Shown piece after piece: positions 1 to 5,616 of a stretch of DNA of 37,939 nt. Under the pieces are notes generated by a model, which made no database searches, was not told where the DNA came from, and saw only the letters and a program-made list of their open reading frames with translations. This DNA is from an uncultured Eubacteriales bacterium (GTDB lineage: Bacteria > Bacillota > Clostridia > Peptostreptococcales > Anaerovoracaceae): the NCBI GenBank assembly GCA_902795265.1, contig CADBKM010000012.1, positions 1-37,939 of the forward strand. Direction: 5' to 3'. The stretch's first letter is position 1. Each line of letters opens with the position of its first letter. Made by a program: the position numbers and the translations under genes.

Positions 1-32
1 TCAGCAGAGATTTTTACGCCCTTCCTTTCCAT
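1..32 (-). CDS. Start of an unknown gene (partial, runs off the left edge)
   Basis: An ATG at 32-30 begins a reading frame that starts MERKGVKISA and leaves the window after 10 codons. An AGGGAG Shine-Dalgarno lies 8 nt upstream, which supports a real start. The fragment is too short to assign a function. The ribosome-binding site forms the 3' arm of the hairpin at 41-90, so expression may depend on that structure. The gene could be cotranscribed with the sirtuin upstream. Confidence 0.45.
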   Translation of the reverse strand, partial: MERKGVKISA

Positions 33-90
33 AAGAAAAACTCCCTCCATGATTAACAGTTTTATTTTTTACTGTCTCTCATAGAGGGAG
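33..90 (-). terminator. Hairpin after the sirtuin gene that also pairs the next gene's Shine-Dalgarno
   Basis: Read on the minus strand, CTCCCTC (90-84) pairs with GAGGGAG (47-41). The next five bases (TATGA/TCATG) pair as well, and after a mismatched bulge ACAGT pairs with ACTGT. A TTTTTCTT run follows. It can be read as an intrinsic terminator after the sirtuin gene. The 3' arm is also the Shine-Dalgarno of the gene starting at 32. Confidence 0.55.
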
Positions 91-122
91 CATATCATTC
101 CGAAGATCCGTTTTTGTTTTGC

Positions 123-860
123 TTATTGCTCACAGGCAAGCCGGCTGAACACCTCATTGACGTCTTCCCGTATCAGCAGAGTCGCTCTTTCATCAGCAGG
201 TGTTGGTGATTTGTTTATGACCACGAGGTTTCTTCCGCTGAAGTCATTTATCAGCGATGCAGCCGGTTCCACCGAGAGCGATGTCCCCGCGACTATCATG
301 GTATCCGCGCCTGATATCTCTCTCTGAGCGCCGATCATTGTGTATTTATCCGGTATCTCTCCGTAAAGCACGACCCACGGCTTGATTATGCCACCGCACT
401 TGTCGCAGCGCGGAACACCTTCACTTTGCAGTATCTTTTCGACCGGATATTCCGTTTCACAGTCAACGCAGTAATTCTCGAGCACGCTTCCGTGAAGCTC
501 ATACACCCTTTTATTGCCCGCTTTCCTGTGAAGGCCGTCTATGTTCTGAGTCACTATGCCGCGCAGCCTGTCACGCTTTTCGAGTTCGTAAAGATATCGG
601 TGAACAGCGTTCGGCTCCGCGTCGGGATATATCATATATCTGCGGTAATAATCATAGAATTCCGAAGTATGCATCATAAAATACATCGCACTGAGTATCT
701 CTTCGGGTGAAACGCCTCTGTATTCAGCTGCATACAGTCCGTCTTCAGAGCGGAAATCCGGAATGCCGCTGGCAGTCGAGACACCGGCTCCTCCGAAGAA
801 AACTATGCGCCTGGATCTTTCTATGATCTCATTAAGTTCGGAAACGCTGCTCACTCTCAT
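123..860 (-). CDS. cobB: NAD-dependent protein deacylase, Sir2 family
   Basis: Sirtuins remove acyl groups from lysines using NAD+, giving nicotinamide and O-acyl-ADP-ribose. The 245-residue protein has the full bacterial core. The NAD-binding motif FFGGAGVSTASGIPDFRS is at 21-38, TQNIDGLH at 104-111, catalytic His123 in LHGS, and GTSLSVEPA near 192-200. Four zinc-binding cysteines are at 131, 134, 152 and 155. The usual RPxVVxFGE element reads KPWVVLYGE, a mild deviation. The N-terminal region lacks the Tyr/Arg pair typical of desuccinylases, so a general deacetylase is more likely. It is the last gene of a probable operon, 1 nt after the DUF2804 stop. Confidence 0.93.
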   Translation of the reverse strand: MRVSSVSELNEIIERSRRIVFFGGAGVSTASGIPDFRSEDGLYAAEYRGVSPEEILSAMYFMMHTSEFYDYYRRYMIYPDAEPNAVHRYLYELEKRDRLRGIVTQNIDGLHRKAGNKRVYELHGSVLENYCVDCETEYPVEKILQSEGVPRCDKCGGIIKPWVVLYGEIPDKYTMIGAQREISGADTMIVAGTSLSVEPAASLINDFSGRNLVVINKSPTPADERATLLIREDVNEVFSRLACEQ

Positions 861-861
861 G

Positions 862-1884
862 TCAGTATCTGTTATGCACCTTCTCTGCGAAGCACATCAC
901 ATCTTTGATGTTTATCTCTGAACCGTCATCAAGAACAGCCTTGCCGCTTATCTTTCCGAACACCTGATGCTGGTCAGAAACAATGACTTTATAATCAAGG
1001 CAGGCAGCCCTGTCGAGCACAGGCTCGAATGTCATTTCGAATCTGCCATCCGACGATGTGAACCTCCATTTATCCATGTAACCGCTTTCAGGAATAATAA
1101 ATTCCACATCATCAAGTTTGTGCGCAGTGCCGTTCCAAAATAGTATGTTTTCGGAAGCGGCGCTCGTGTCGCCAAAACCATATCCTATGTTCCAGCCGAA
1201 GCTGTTTCCGTCAACGTCAGTGTTTCCGGATCCCCAGTACCATGTGTTGTCGTAAGTCCAGACCCCCCTGCCCCAGTCGAGGGTCCCGAAGTCTGCCGAA
1301 GGGTCAAACTCATACCTTTTGCCGTCAAAGCTTACCCAGCCTGATGCTCTCATGCAGTTGATCTTCTGATTGTAATAAAAAGCGTGTTTCTGAGGCCAGG
1401 GTGTGGCAATGACCATCGAATCCATAGGCGGCTGCTCAAGGACAATATCAGCATCTAACGGCTTTCCGTCCATGAAGTCCTCAAAATGGCATTTCAGGCG
1501 GCGCATCCTGTACTTGCTTTCAAAACTCATCTGCAGCCTTTTGTCGCTGTATTTTGTTGTTCCGAACGAAGAATCCTCTGACAGTCTTAGTTTTCCCATA
1601 GGAAACGCGTTCAGCACTGTCTCTGTGTGTTCCCATGGCTCATCTCCGAATTCAAGCAGTGACACTGACTGAAGACCGATATATCCGTCATCCGAGATGG
1701 TGAATGCTGCAGCAAAATCTTTGTTTATAACAAGGTAATAGTCCCACTCTTTTATACGGAATGCGGGTGCCTTGATGTCGCTCCTGCGGTACTTCTGCAC
1801 AAGGCTTCTCGACCAGCCCGGCTCCCTTAGTTCGCCGTTTTCGTCAAGAAGAAGCTGCACTTTAGTAACTTCATGATTTCTCAT
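862..1884 (-). CDS. DUF2804 family protein
   Basis: This 340-residue protein resembles the DUF2804 family, whose function is not established. Features that fit are many aromatic, beta-rich segments and runs such as DWGRGVWTYDNTWYWGSG around residues 202-220. No signal peptide or transmembrane helix is visible, so it is probably cytoplasmic. A GGAG element precedes the ATG with normal spacing and lies inside the end of the EamA transporter gene, which overlaps this gene by 14 nt. That implies translational coupling. I cannot propose a substrate. The family name is given from recall of its sequence style, not from a search. Confidence 0.75.
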   Translation of the reverse strand: MRNHEVTKVQLLLDENGELREPGWSRSLVQKYRRSDIKAPAFRIKEWDYYLVINKDFAAAFTISDDGYIGLQSVSLLEFGDEPWEHTETVLNAFPMGKLRLSEDSSFGTTKYSDKRLQMSFESKYRMRRLKCHFEDFMDGKPLDADIVLEQPPMDSMVIATPWPQKHAFYYNQKINCMRASGWVSFDGKRYEFDPSADFGTLDWGRGVWTYDNTWYWGSGNTDVDGNSFGWNIGYGFGDTSAASENILFWNGTAHKLDDVEFIIPESGYMDKWRFTSSDGRFEMTFEPVLDRAACLDYKVIVSDQHQVFGKISGKAVLDDGSEINIKDVMCFAEKVHNRY

Positions 1885-2773
1885 AGTTTTCTCCCTTCCC
1901 TGTCAGTTCGCTGACAGCCGCGGCGCCGAGTATCATAACTGCTCCGGCGACGGTGTATACTGTGACAGGCTCCTTCAGGAAGAAAGCAGACAGCAGCACC
2001 GCTTCGACCGGATCTATGTAACTCAGGATGCCGACCGTCTGTGTCGGCAGTTTATTGACAGCATCAAAGTAGATAATATAGCCTATGCCGGTGTGCAGAA
2101 GGCCGAGTATCAGCAGGCAGATGATGCCTGTCTGAGTTATTCTTGCCTCTCCGAAAGCCCCTGTCAGAGCCGAGTACGGCAGCATCATGACCGACACCAG
2201 TGCCAGCTGCATCATCGTGGTGTTGACAGGAGATATATCCTTCATGTACTTATTGATGATCACCACCATGGCATAGAAGAATCCGCCTGCCACGCCGAAA
2301 AGAACGCCCTTAAGTTCAGAGAGGTGAAGACCTGTCTGAAGCACGCCCGATACAAGTATCATTCCGCAGAAAGCGATCAGTACGCATATCACCTTCTTCG
2401 GTGTCAGTTTCTCTTTCAGGATCACAGCTCCGGCCAGTATGTAAAAGATCGGTTCCATGTAATAGCACAGCGTGCTCGTCGCTATAGTCGTATACTTGAA
2501 CGCCTCAAACTGGCAGATCCAGTTTACGCACATGAAAGCCGAACTCAGCAGCAGCCACCACTTATTTCTCCAGATAGCCTCCGCATCAGGCTTCTCCTTG
2601 CGCAGAGCGAGGAGGAGCATTATCATCAGCACTCCGAAGAATGCCCTGCCGAGGCATATGAGACTTGACGGCATGTTTATGTATCTCGAAAGCGTTCCTA
2701 TCGTGCCGAACAGCAGCATCGTGAATATGAGCTGAATTCTGGCGGTATTGTTTTTCCCCTGTCCCTTTTCCAT
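1871..2773 (-). CDS. EamA-family drug/metabolite transporter (DMT superfamily)
   Basis: A 300-residue inner-membrane protein with about ten hydrophobic helices arranged as two EamA repeats of five. The repeats start near residues 12 and 155. The second repeat keeps the family-like ending SYIDPVEAVLLSAFFLKEP. Such proteins usually export amino acids or small metabolites, and the substrate cannot be read from sequence. The gene begins 7 nt after the Met-sulfoxide reductase fusion and overlaps DUF2804. Only a weak AGAGAA Shine-Dalgarno is seen about 13 nt upstream, so translation may be coupled to the preceding gene. Confidence 0.9.
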   Translation of the reverse strand: MEKGQGKNNTARIQLIFTMLLFGTIGTLSRYINMPSSLICLGRAFFGVLMIMLLLALRKEKPDAEAIWRNKWWLLLSSAFMCVNWICQFEAFKYTTIATSTLCYYMEPIFYILAGAVILKEKLTPKKVICVLIAFCGMILVSGVLQTGLHLSELKGVLFGVAGGFFYAMVVIINKYMKDISPVNTTMMQLALVSVMMLPYSALTGAFGEARITQTGIICLLILGLLHTGIGYIIYFDAVNKLPTQTVGILSYIDPVEAVLLSAFFLKEPVTVYTVAGAVMILGAAAVSELTGKGENYEKS

Positions 2774-2780
2774 GTATTTG

Positions 2781-3740
2781 TTATTTCTCTTTAAGATTCA
2801 GTAAAGCTCGAGGTATATGGCAGTATCCTCCCGGGTTTTTGTCGAGGTATTTCTGATGATATTCTTCTGCCCTGAAAAAGTTTTCGAGCGGCTTCAGTTC
2901 AACAGCCAGTGGCACTCCGATCATTTTTTCCTTCTCTTCGTAGACTTTTCTGATCGCAGGCAGCATGTCCGGATCCGTATAGTAAATGCCGGTGCGGTAC
3001 TGTATGCCGCTGTCGTGGCCCTGGCGGTTCACCGCTACCGGGTCTATCACCATAAAATAGTTATCCAGTATTTTTTCGAGGCTGATCCGCTCTTCGTCAT
3101 ATTCAATCAGGACGGTCTCGGCGTGACCGCTGCTCGCGCACACATCCTCGTATGACGGCGCGGAGTCAGGTCCGTTCGCGTAACCTACTTCAGTCCTGAT
3201 CACTCCGTCAAACTGATCGAAGAATTTCTGCGTTCCCCAGAAGCATCCTCCTGCAAGATATATCGTCTTCATTTCTGAACCTCCCTGCAGCTTTTTTATA
3301 ACTTCTTCAAGCACAGCCACGGCAGCTTCAAGCCCCGCTCTGTCATCTTCGGTAAATCTCGCTATAAGCGGGCTGTCTATATCGAGCACCCCGTATACCG
3401 AGCCGCCCGCATGTATCGGTATGACGATTTCGGAATTGCTGGCAGAGTCACAGGCTATGTGTCCCGGAAACTCATGTACATTTTTCACGAGCTGAGTGCG
3501 GTCTTCCGCCACAGCCGTTCCGCAGACCCCTTTGCCGGTTTCTATTACCGTACATGCAGTTTTTCCCTGGAACGGTCCAAGAAGGAGCTTCCCGTCTTTC
3601 ATCAGGTAGAAGCCTGCCCAGTTTATATCATCGAGAGATTCCCAGATGAGCGCTGCCGCGTTTGAAAGCACGGTGATGTCCCAAGTCACTCCTTCAGACA
3701 GGCTCTCAAGCTGTCTGCGCATAAGATCGTAATCAGTCAT
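2781..3740 (-). CDS. msrA: Fusion of free-methionine-(R)-sulfoxide reductase (GAF) and peptide-methionine-(S)-sulfoxide reductase MsrA
   Basis: Residues 1-150 form a GAF domain of the fRMsr (YebR/MsrC) type, which reduces free Met-R-sulfoxide. The hallmarks are NWAGFYL (40-46), LGPFQGK (54-60) and the three family cysteines C63, C73 and C97 (in FPGHIACD). From residue 157 the protein is MsrA, which reduces Met-S-sulfoxide. Its catalytic C166 is in GGCFWG and its likely resolving cysteine is in NPGGYCHI near the C-terminus. The two enzymes are usually separate proteins. Here they share one frame, joined by LQGGSE. The full-length start has AAGGG 7 nt upstream. A second, stronger ribosome-binding site precedes Met157. 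It heads an operon with an EamA exporter, DUF2804 and a sirtuin. Confidence 0.93.
   Translation of the reverse strand: MTDYDLMRRQLESLSEGVTWDITVLSNAAALIWESLDDINWAGFYLMKDGKLLLGPFQGKTACTVIETGKGVCGTAVAEDRTQLVKNVHEFPGHIACDSASNSEIVIPIHAGGSVYGVLDIDSPLIARFTEDDRAGLEAAVAVLEEVIKKLQGGSEMKTIYLAGGCFWGTQKFFDQFDGVIRTEVGYANGPDSAPSYEDVCASSGHAETVLIEYDEERISLEKILDNYFMVIDPVAVNRQGHDSGIQYRTGIYYTDPDMLPAIRKVYEEKEKMIGVPLAVELKPLENFFRAEEYHQKYLDKNPGGYCHIPRALLNLKEK
3270..3286 (-). promoter_or_regulatory. Internal ribosome-binding site and start codon for MsrA alone
   Basis: On the minus strand AGGGAG (3286-3281) is followed by 8 nt and ATG (3272-3270), which is Met157 of the fusion. The Shine-Dalgarno bases themselves encode the linker residues Gly-Gly. 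This layout is that of an ordinary second cistron whose upstream stop codon has been lost, so separate MsrA may be made in addition to the fusion. Confidence 0.75.
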
Positions 3741-3778
3741 AGCATAACCCTTTCATCAATTATTATTGCCTTACGGTT

Positions 3779-3784
3779 ATTCTA
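3779..3784 (-). promoter_or_regulatory. Candidate extended -10 promoter for the msr-eamA-DUF2804-cobB operon
   Basis: The minus strand reads TGATAGAAT, an extended -10 (TGn-TAGAAT), about 38 nt upstream of the fusion start. No good -35 is present, as expected for extended -10 promoters. A hairpin pairing AACGGC with GCCGTT lies just upstream but lacks a T-tract. Confidence 0.4.
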
Positions 3785-3844
3785 TCATAAGGAACGGCCG
3801 CCTTTCGACAGCCGTTTCCCTTTAAGTATCGTGTGTTTATGATT

Positions 3845-5293
3845 TTACTGATCTTCACCGAAGTCAGCCTTGAAAGCAGCGACCAGCTTTTCAGGCCAGT
3901 CTGAAGTTGGTTCGAGTCTGCCTGTGAAGAATCTCAGGGTAGCAGGCTCGTGGACGAATCTGAGTCCGCCTATCATGTCTCTGTGATCGAATACCCACTT
4001 GACTCTGTCGATAACGTATTCTACCTGCGAGAGTGTGAACACGCGCCTTGGCAGCGCCAGTCTAACAAGTTCCATTGAAGCGAATCTTTCACTTCCGTCC
4101 GCTTCTCTTTCTTCGGAAAGCGTTCCGCGCTCCATTCCGCGGATGCCGCCGCAGAGGTAAAATGCGCAGGTGAGCGCCCCTGCCGGGTATTCATCCTGAG
4201 GAATATGTGAAACAAAGTCCATCGCGTCTACATGAGCTCCGAGGCCTCCGGCAGGAGTTATCATCGGAACGCCGTAATCTGCCAGCTTGTCCACACAGTA
4301 TTTGATAAACTGCGGTCCCTGCGAAATGACATCCATATCCATCGACTCGTCAAAGCCTACAGTCATGGCTTCGATCTCACGGACCGACATGCCGCCGTAT
4401 GTAAGGAAGCCCTCAAACATCGGTATGAGATCCTCCATCGAGTGGAATAGCTCCTCGTCTCTGACCATGATAGCTCCGCCTCTGGCGAATCCGAACTTTC
4501 TGCCCGAGAAGTAGATGATATCAAACTGATCGGCGATCTCCATGGTTATCTCGCGTACGGATTTATCCTTGCGCTCTTCATCGCGGGTCTTGATGAAGTA
4601 GAGATTGTCCTGCAGAAGCGAAGCGTCGAGCACGGACAGGATACCGTGCTTTCTTGCGACAGCGCAGGCATCCTTAAAGCTCTGAACGGAGACCGGCTGT
4701 CCGCCGATGAGGTTTGTACCCGCCTCGAGTCTCATGAAAGCTACGTTCTCTGCGCCCTCCTTCTCAATGCAGGCCTCCAGCTTATCGATGTCGATATCGC
4801 CTTTGAACGGCAGATCGCTATGTGATACAAGGCCCTCATCTTTTACGAGCTCTTCGACATGGCCGCCGAGCCTGGTTATGTGTGCCTTTGCTGTCGTGAA
4901 GTGATAATTCATGATCACGCACATTCCCGGCTTTACGAATCTTGTCGCAAGGATATTCTCGCAGGCTCTGCCCTGGTGTGCAGGCAGGCAGTACTTCATA
5001 CCGAGGATCTCCTCAAGCTTATCTCTCATGCGGTAGAAAGATTCGCTCCCTGCATAAGCATCGTCCGGTGTCATCATTCCGGCGAGCATCTTATCGCTCA
5101 TTGCGTTTACTCCGGAATCGGTGAGCATGTCCATGAAGATGTCTCCGTTGTGAAGCTGGAATGTGTTGAATCCGGCCTCCTCCATTTTTTCAAGTCTCTG
5201 ATCGGCCGGGAGCAGCTGAAGCTGCTGTACGATCTTGACTTTATGCATCTCCATAGGAATAGGTTCGTGATCATAGAATTTGATAGCGGGCAT
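3845..5293 (-). CDS. tpl: Tyrosine phenol-lyase-like PLP-dependent beta-eliminating lyase
   Basis: Tyrosine phenol-lyase (TPL) and tryptophanase split Tyr or Trp into phenol or indole, pyruvate and ammonia, and the reaction is reversible. The 482-residue length is typical. PLP ligands are visible: Lys266 in SGRKFG, Asp223 43 residues before it as in TPL, Tyr80, QGR at 107-109, Asn194 and substrate-carboxylate Arg411. The residues that separate TPL from tryptophanase all match TPL: Thr133 (TPL Thr124, Asp in tryptophanase), Arg389 in MERG (TPL Arg381, Ile in tryptophanase) and Phe455 in LRFF (TPL Phe448, His in tryptophanase). It is divergent in other ways. Leu226 stands where TPL has Arg217, and the lysine segment KFGFARGG differs from the classical KKDCLVNIGG. 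Strong AGGAGG before the ATG. The leader upstream encodes a poly-Tyr peptide and a terminator, which supports a tyrosine link. Alternative: tryptophanase or a related lyase of this subgroup. Confidence 0.82.
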   Translation of the reverse strand: MPAIKFYDHEPIPMEMHKVKIVQQLQLLPADQRLEKMEEAGFNTFQLHNGDIFMDMLTDSGVNAMSDKMLAGMMTPDDAYAGSESFYRMRDKLEEILGMKYCLPAHQGRACENILATRFVKPGMCVIMNYHFTTAKAHITRLGGHVEELVKDEGLVSHSDLPFKGDIDIDKLEACIEKEGAENVAFMRLEAGTNLIGGQPVSVQSFKDACAVARKHGILSVLDASLLQDNLYFIKTRDEERKDKSVREITMEIADQFDIIYFSGRKFGFARGGAIMVRDEELFHSMEDLIPMFEGFLTYGGMSVREIEAMTVGFDESMDMDVISQGPQFIKYCVDKLADYGVPMITPAGGLGAHVDAMDFVSHIPQDEYPAGALTCAFYLCGGIRGMERGTLSEEREADGSERFASMELVRLALPRRVFTLSQVEYVIDRVKWVFDHRDMIGGLRFVHEPATLRFFTGRLEPTSDWPEKLVAAFKADFGEDQ

Positions 5294-5322
5294 AGCAGTT
5301 TACCTCCTGAATTTTCATAGTC

Positions 5323-5362
5323 CCAAAACAAAACGCTCCGCAGCTGTCTGCCGCAGAGCGTT
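5323..5362 (-). terminator. Intrinsic terminator (attenuator) in the tpl leader
   Basis: A 31-nt hairpin (5362-5332, minus strand) has a 13-bp stem, formed by AACGCT/AGCGTT plus CTGCGGC/GCTGCGG with two wobbles, and an AGACA loop. It is followed directly by TTTTGTTTT (5331-5323). It lies about 30 nt before the tpl start and downstream of the leader peptide, exactly where an attenuator should be. Its 3' half contains the partner of the antiterminator segment 5417-5426. Confidence 0.9.
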
Positions 5363-5426
5363 GTTATCGAAATGAAGTATGTTACAAGTCTTCAGAGCGA
5401 TCAGATACTCACAGCAAAACAGCTAC
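5340..5426 (-). promoter_or_regulatory. Predicted antiterminator pairing in the tpl leader
   Basis: On the minus strand GTAGCTGTTT (5426-5417), inside the end of the leader ORF, can pair over ten consecutive positions (two wobbles) with AGACAGCTGC (5349-5340). The latter forms the loop and 3' stem of the terminator, so the two structures exclude each other. The upstream segment is alternatively locked in a leader hairpin. That hairpin uses TACCTC/GGGGTA with a GAC loop, CACAGCA/TGCTGTG (5463-5457 with 5416-5410), and CTTCAGA/TCTGAAG (5472-5466 with 5396-5390). This gives the 1:2, 2:3, 3:4 arrangement of classical attenuators. Confidence 0.72.
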
Positions 5427-5483
5427 CCCGTCGAGGTAGTAATAGTAATAATATTCTGCTGTGTTTCTGAAGTTCTTTTTCAT
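5409..5483 (-). CDS. Poly-tyrosine leader peptide of the tpl attenuator (24 aa)
   Basis: A short ORF starts at ATG 5483 and ends with TGA at 5411-5409. It begins MKKNFRNTAE, continues with six consecutive tyrosines (residues 11-16, codons at 5453-5436, both TAT and TAC used) and ends LDGVAVLL. Six Tyr in 24 residues directly in front of a TPL-like gene and an intrinsic terminator is the layout of amino-acid leader peptides such as PheL or HisL. The Shine-Dalgarno is poor: AGGTG lies about 20 nt before the ATG. Hairpin segments and the antiterminator strand lie within or just past this ORF, so ribosome position on the Tyr codons would decide the RNA fold. Confidence 0.85.
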   Translation of the reverse strand: MKKNFRNTAEYYYYYYLDGVAVLL

Positions 5484-5525
5484 TTGTCTGAATCGATTGT
5501 TAACACCTAAAAATAAGATAGCGCT

Positions 5526-5554
5526 ATGGTACAATACCCGTTTGTTCTTTTCAA
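5526..5554 (-). promoter_or_regulatory. Sigma-A-type promoter of the tpl leader transcript
   Basis: On the minus strand TTGAAA (5554-5549), a 17-bp spacer and TACCAT (5531-5526) form a reasonable housekeeping promoter. Transcription would start near 5519, giving about 225 nt of leader before the tpl ATG. It lies in the gap after addA, so tpl does not need read-through from addA. Confidence 0.6.
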
Positions 5555-5616
5555 CAATAAATTGCATTGTTTTTATTTAAAATCACAAAAAGTGCAACTA
5601 TGCATCCTTATCACTG

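Noticed and set aside
3786-3820. Terminator after tpl
   Set aside because: A hairpin (AACGGC with GCCGTT) is present but no T-tract follows, so it was kept only as a note in the promoter entry.
5107-5331. A minus-strand frame beginning MFWDYENSGG between the attenuator and tpl, which could be a second aromatic leader peptide
   Set aside because: It starts with TTG inside the terminator T-tract, has no ribosome-binding site, and runs 74 codons in a wrong frame over tpl. The aromatic residues are probably chance.
5294-5616. T-box riboswitch in the tpl leader
   Set aside because: The conserved T-box sequence (AGGGTGG followed by ACC) and a stem-I specifier loop are absent. The Tyr-rich ORF and exclusive hairpins explain the region better.
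5581-5616. Terminator directly after addA
   Set aside because: Only a 4-bp TGCA/TGCA stem with a T-rich stretch is visible. This is too weak to call.
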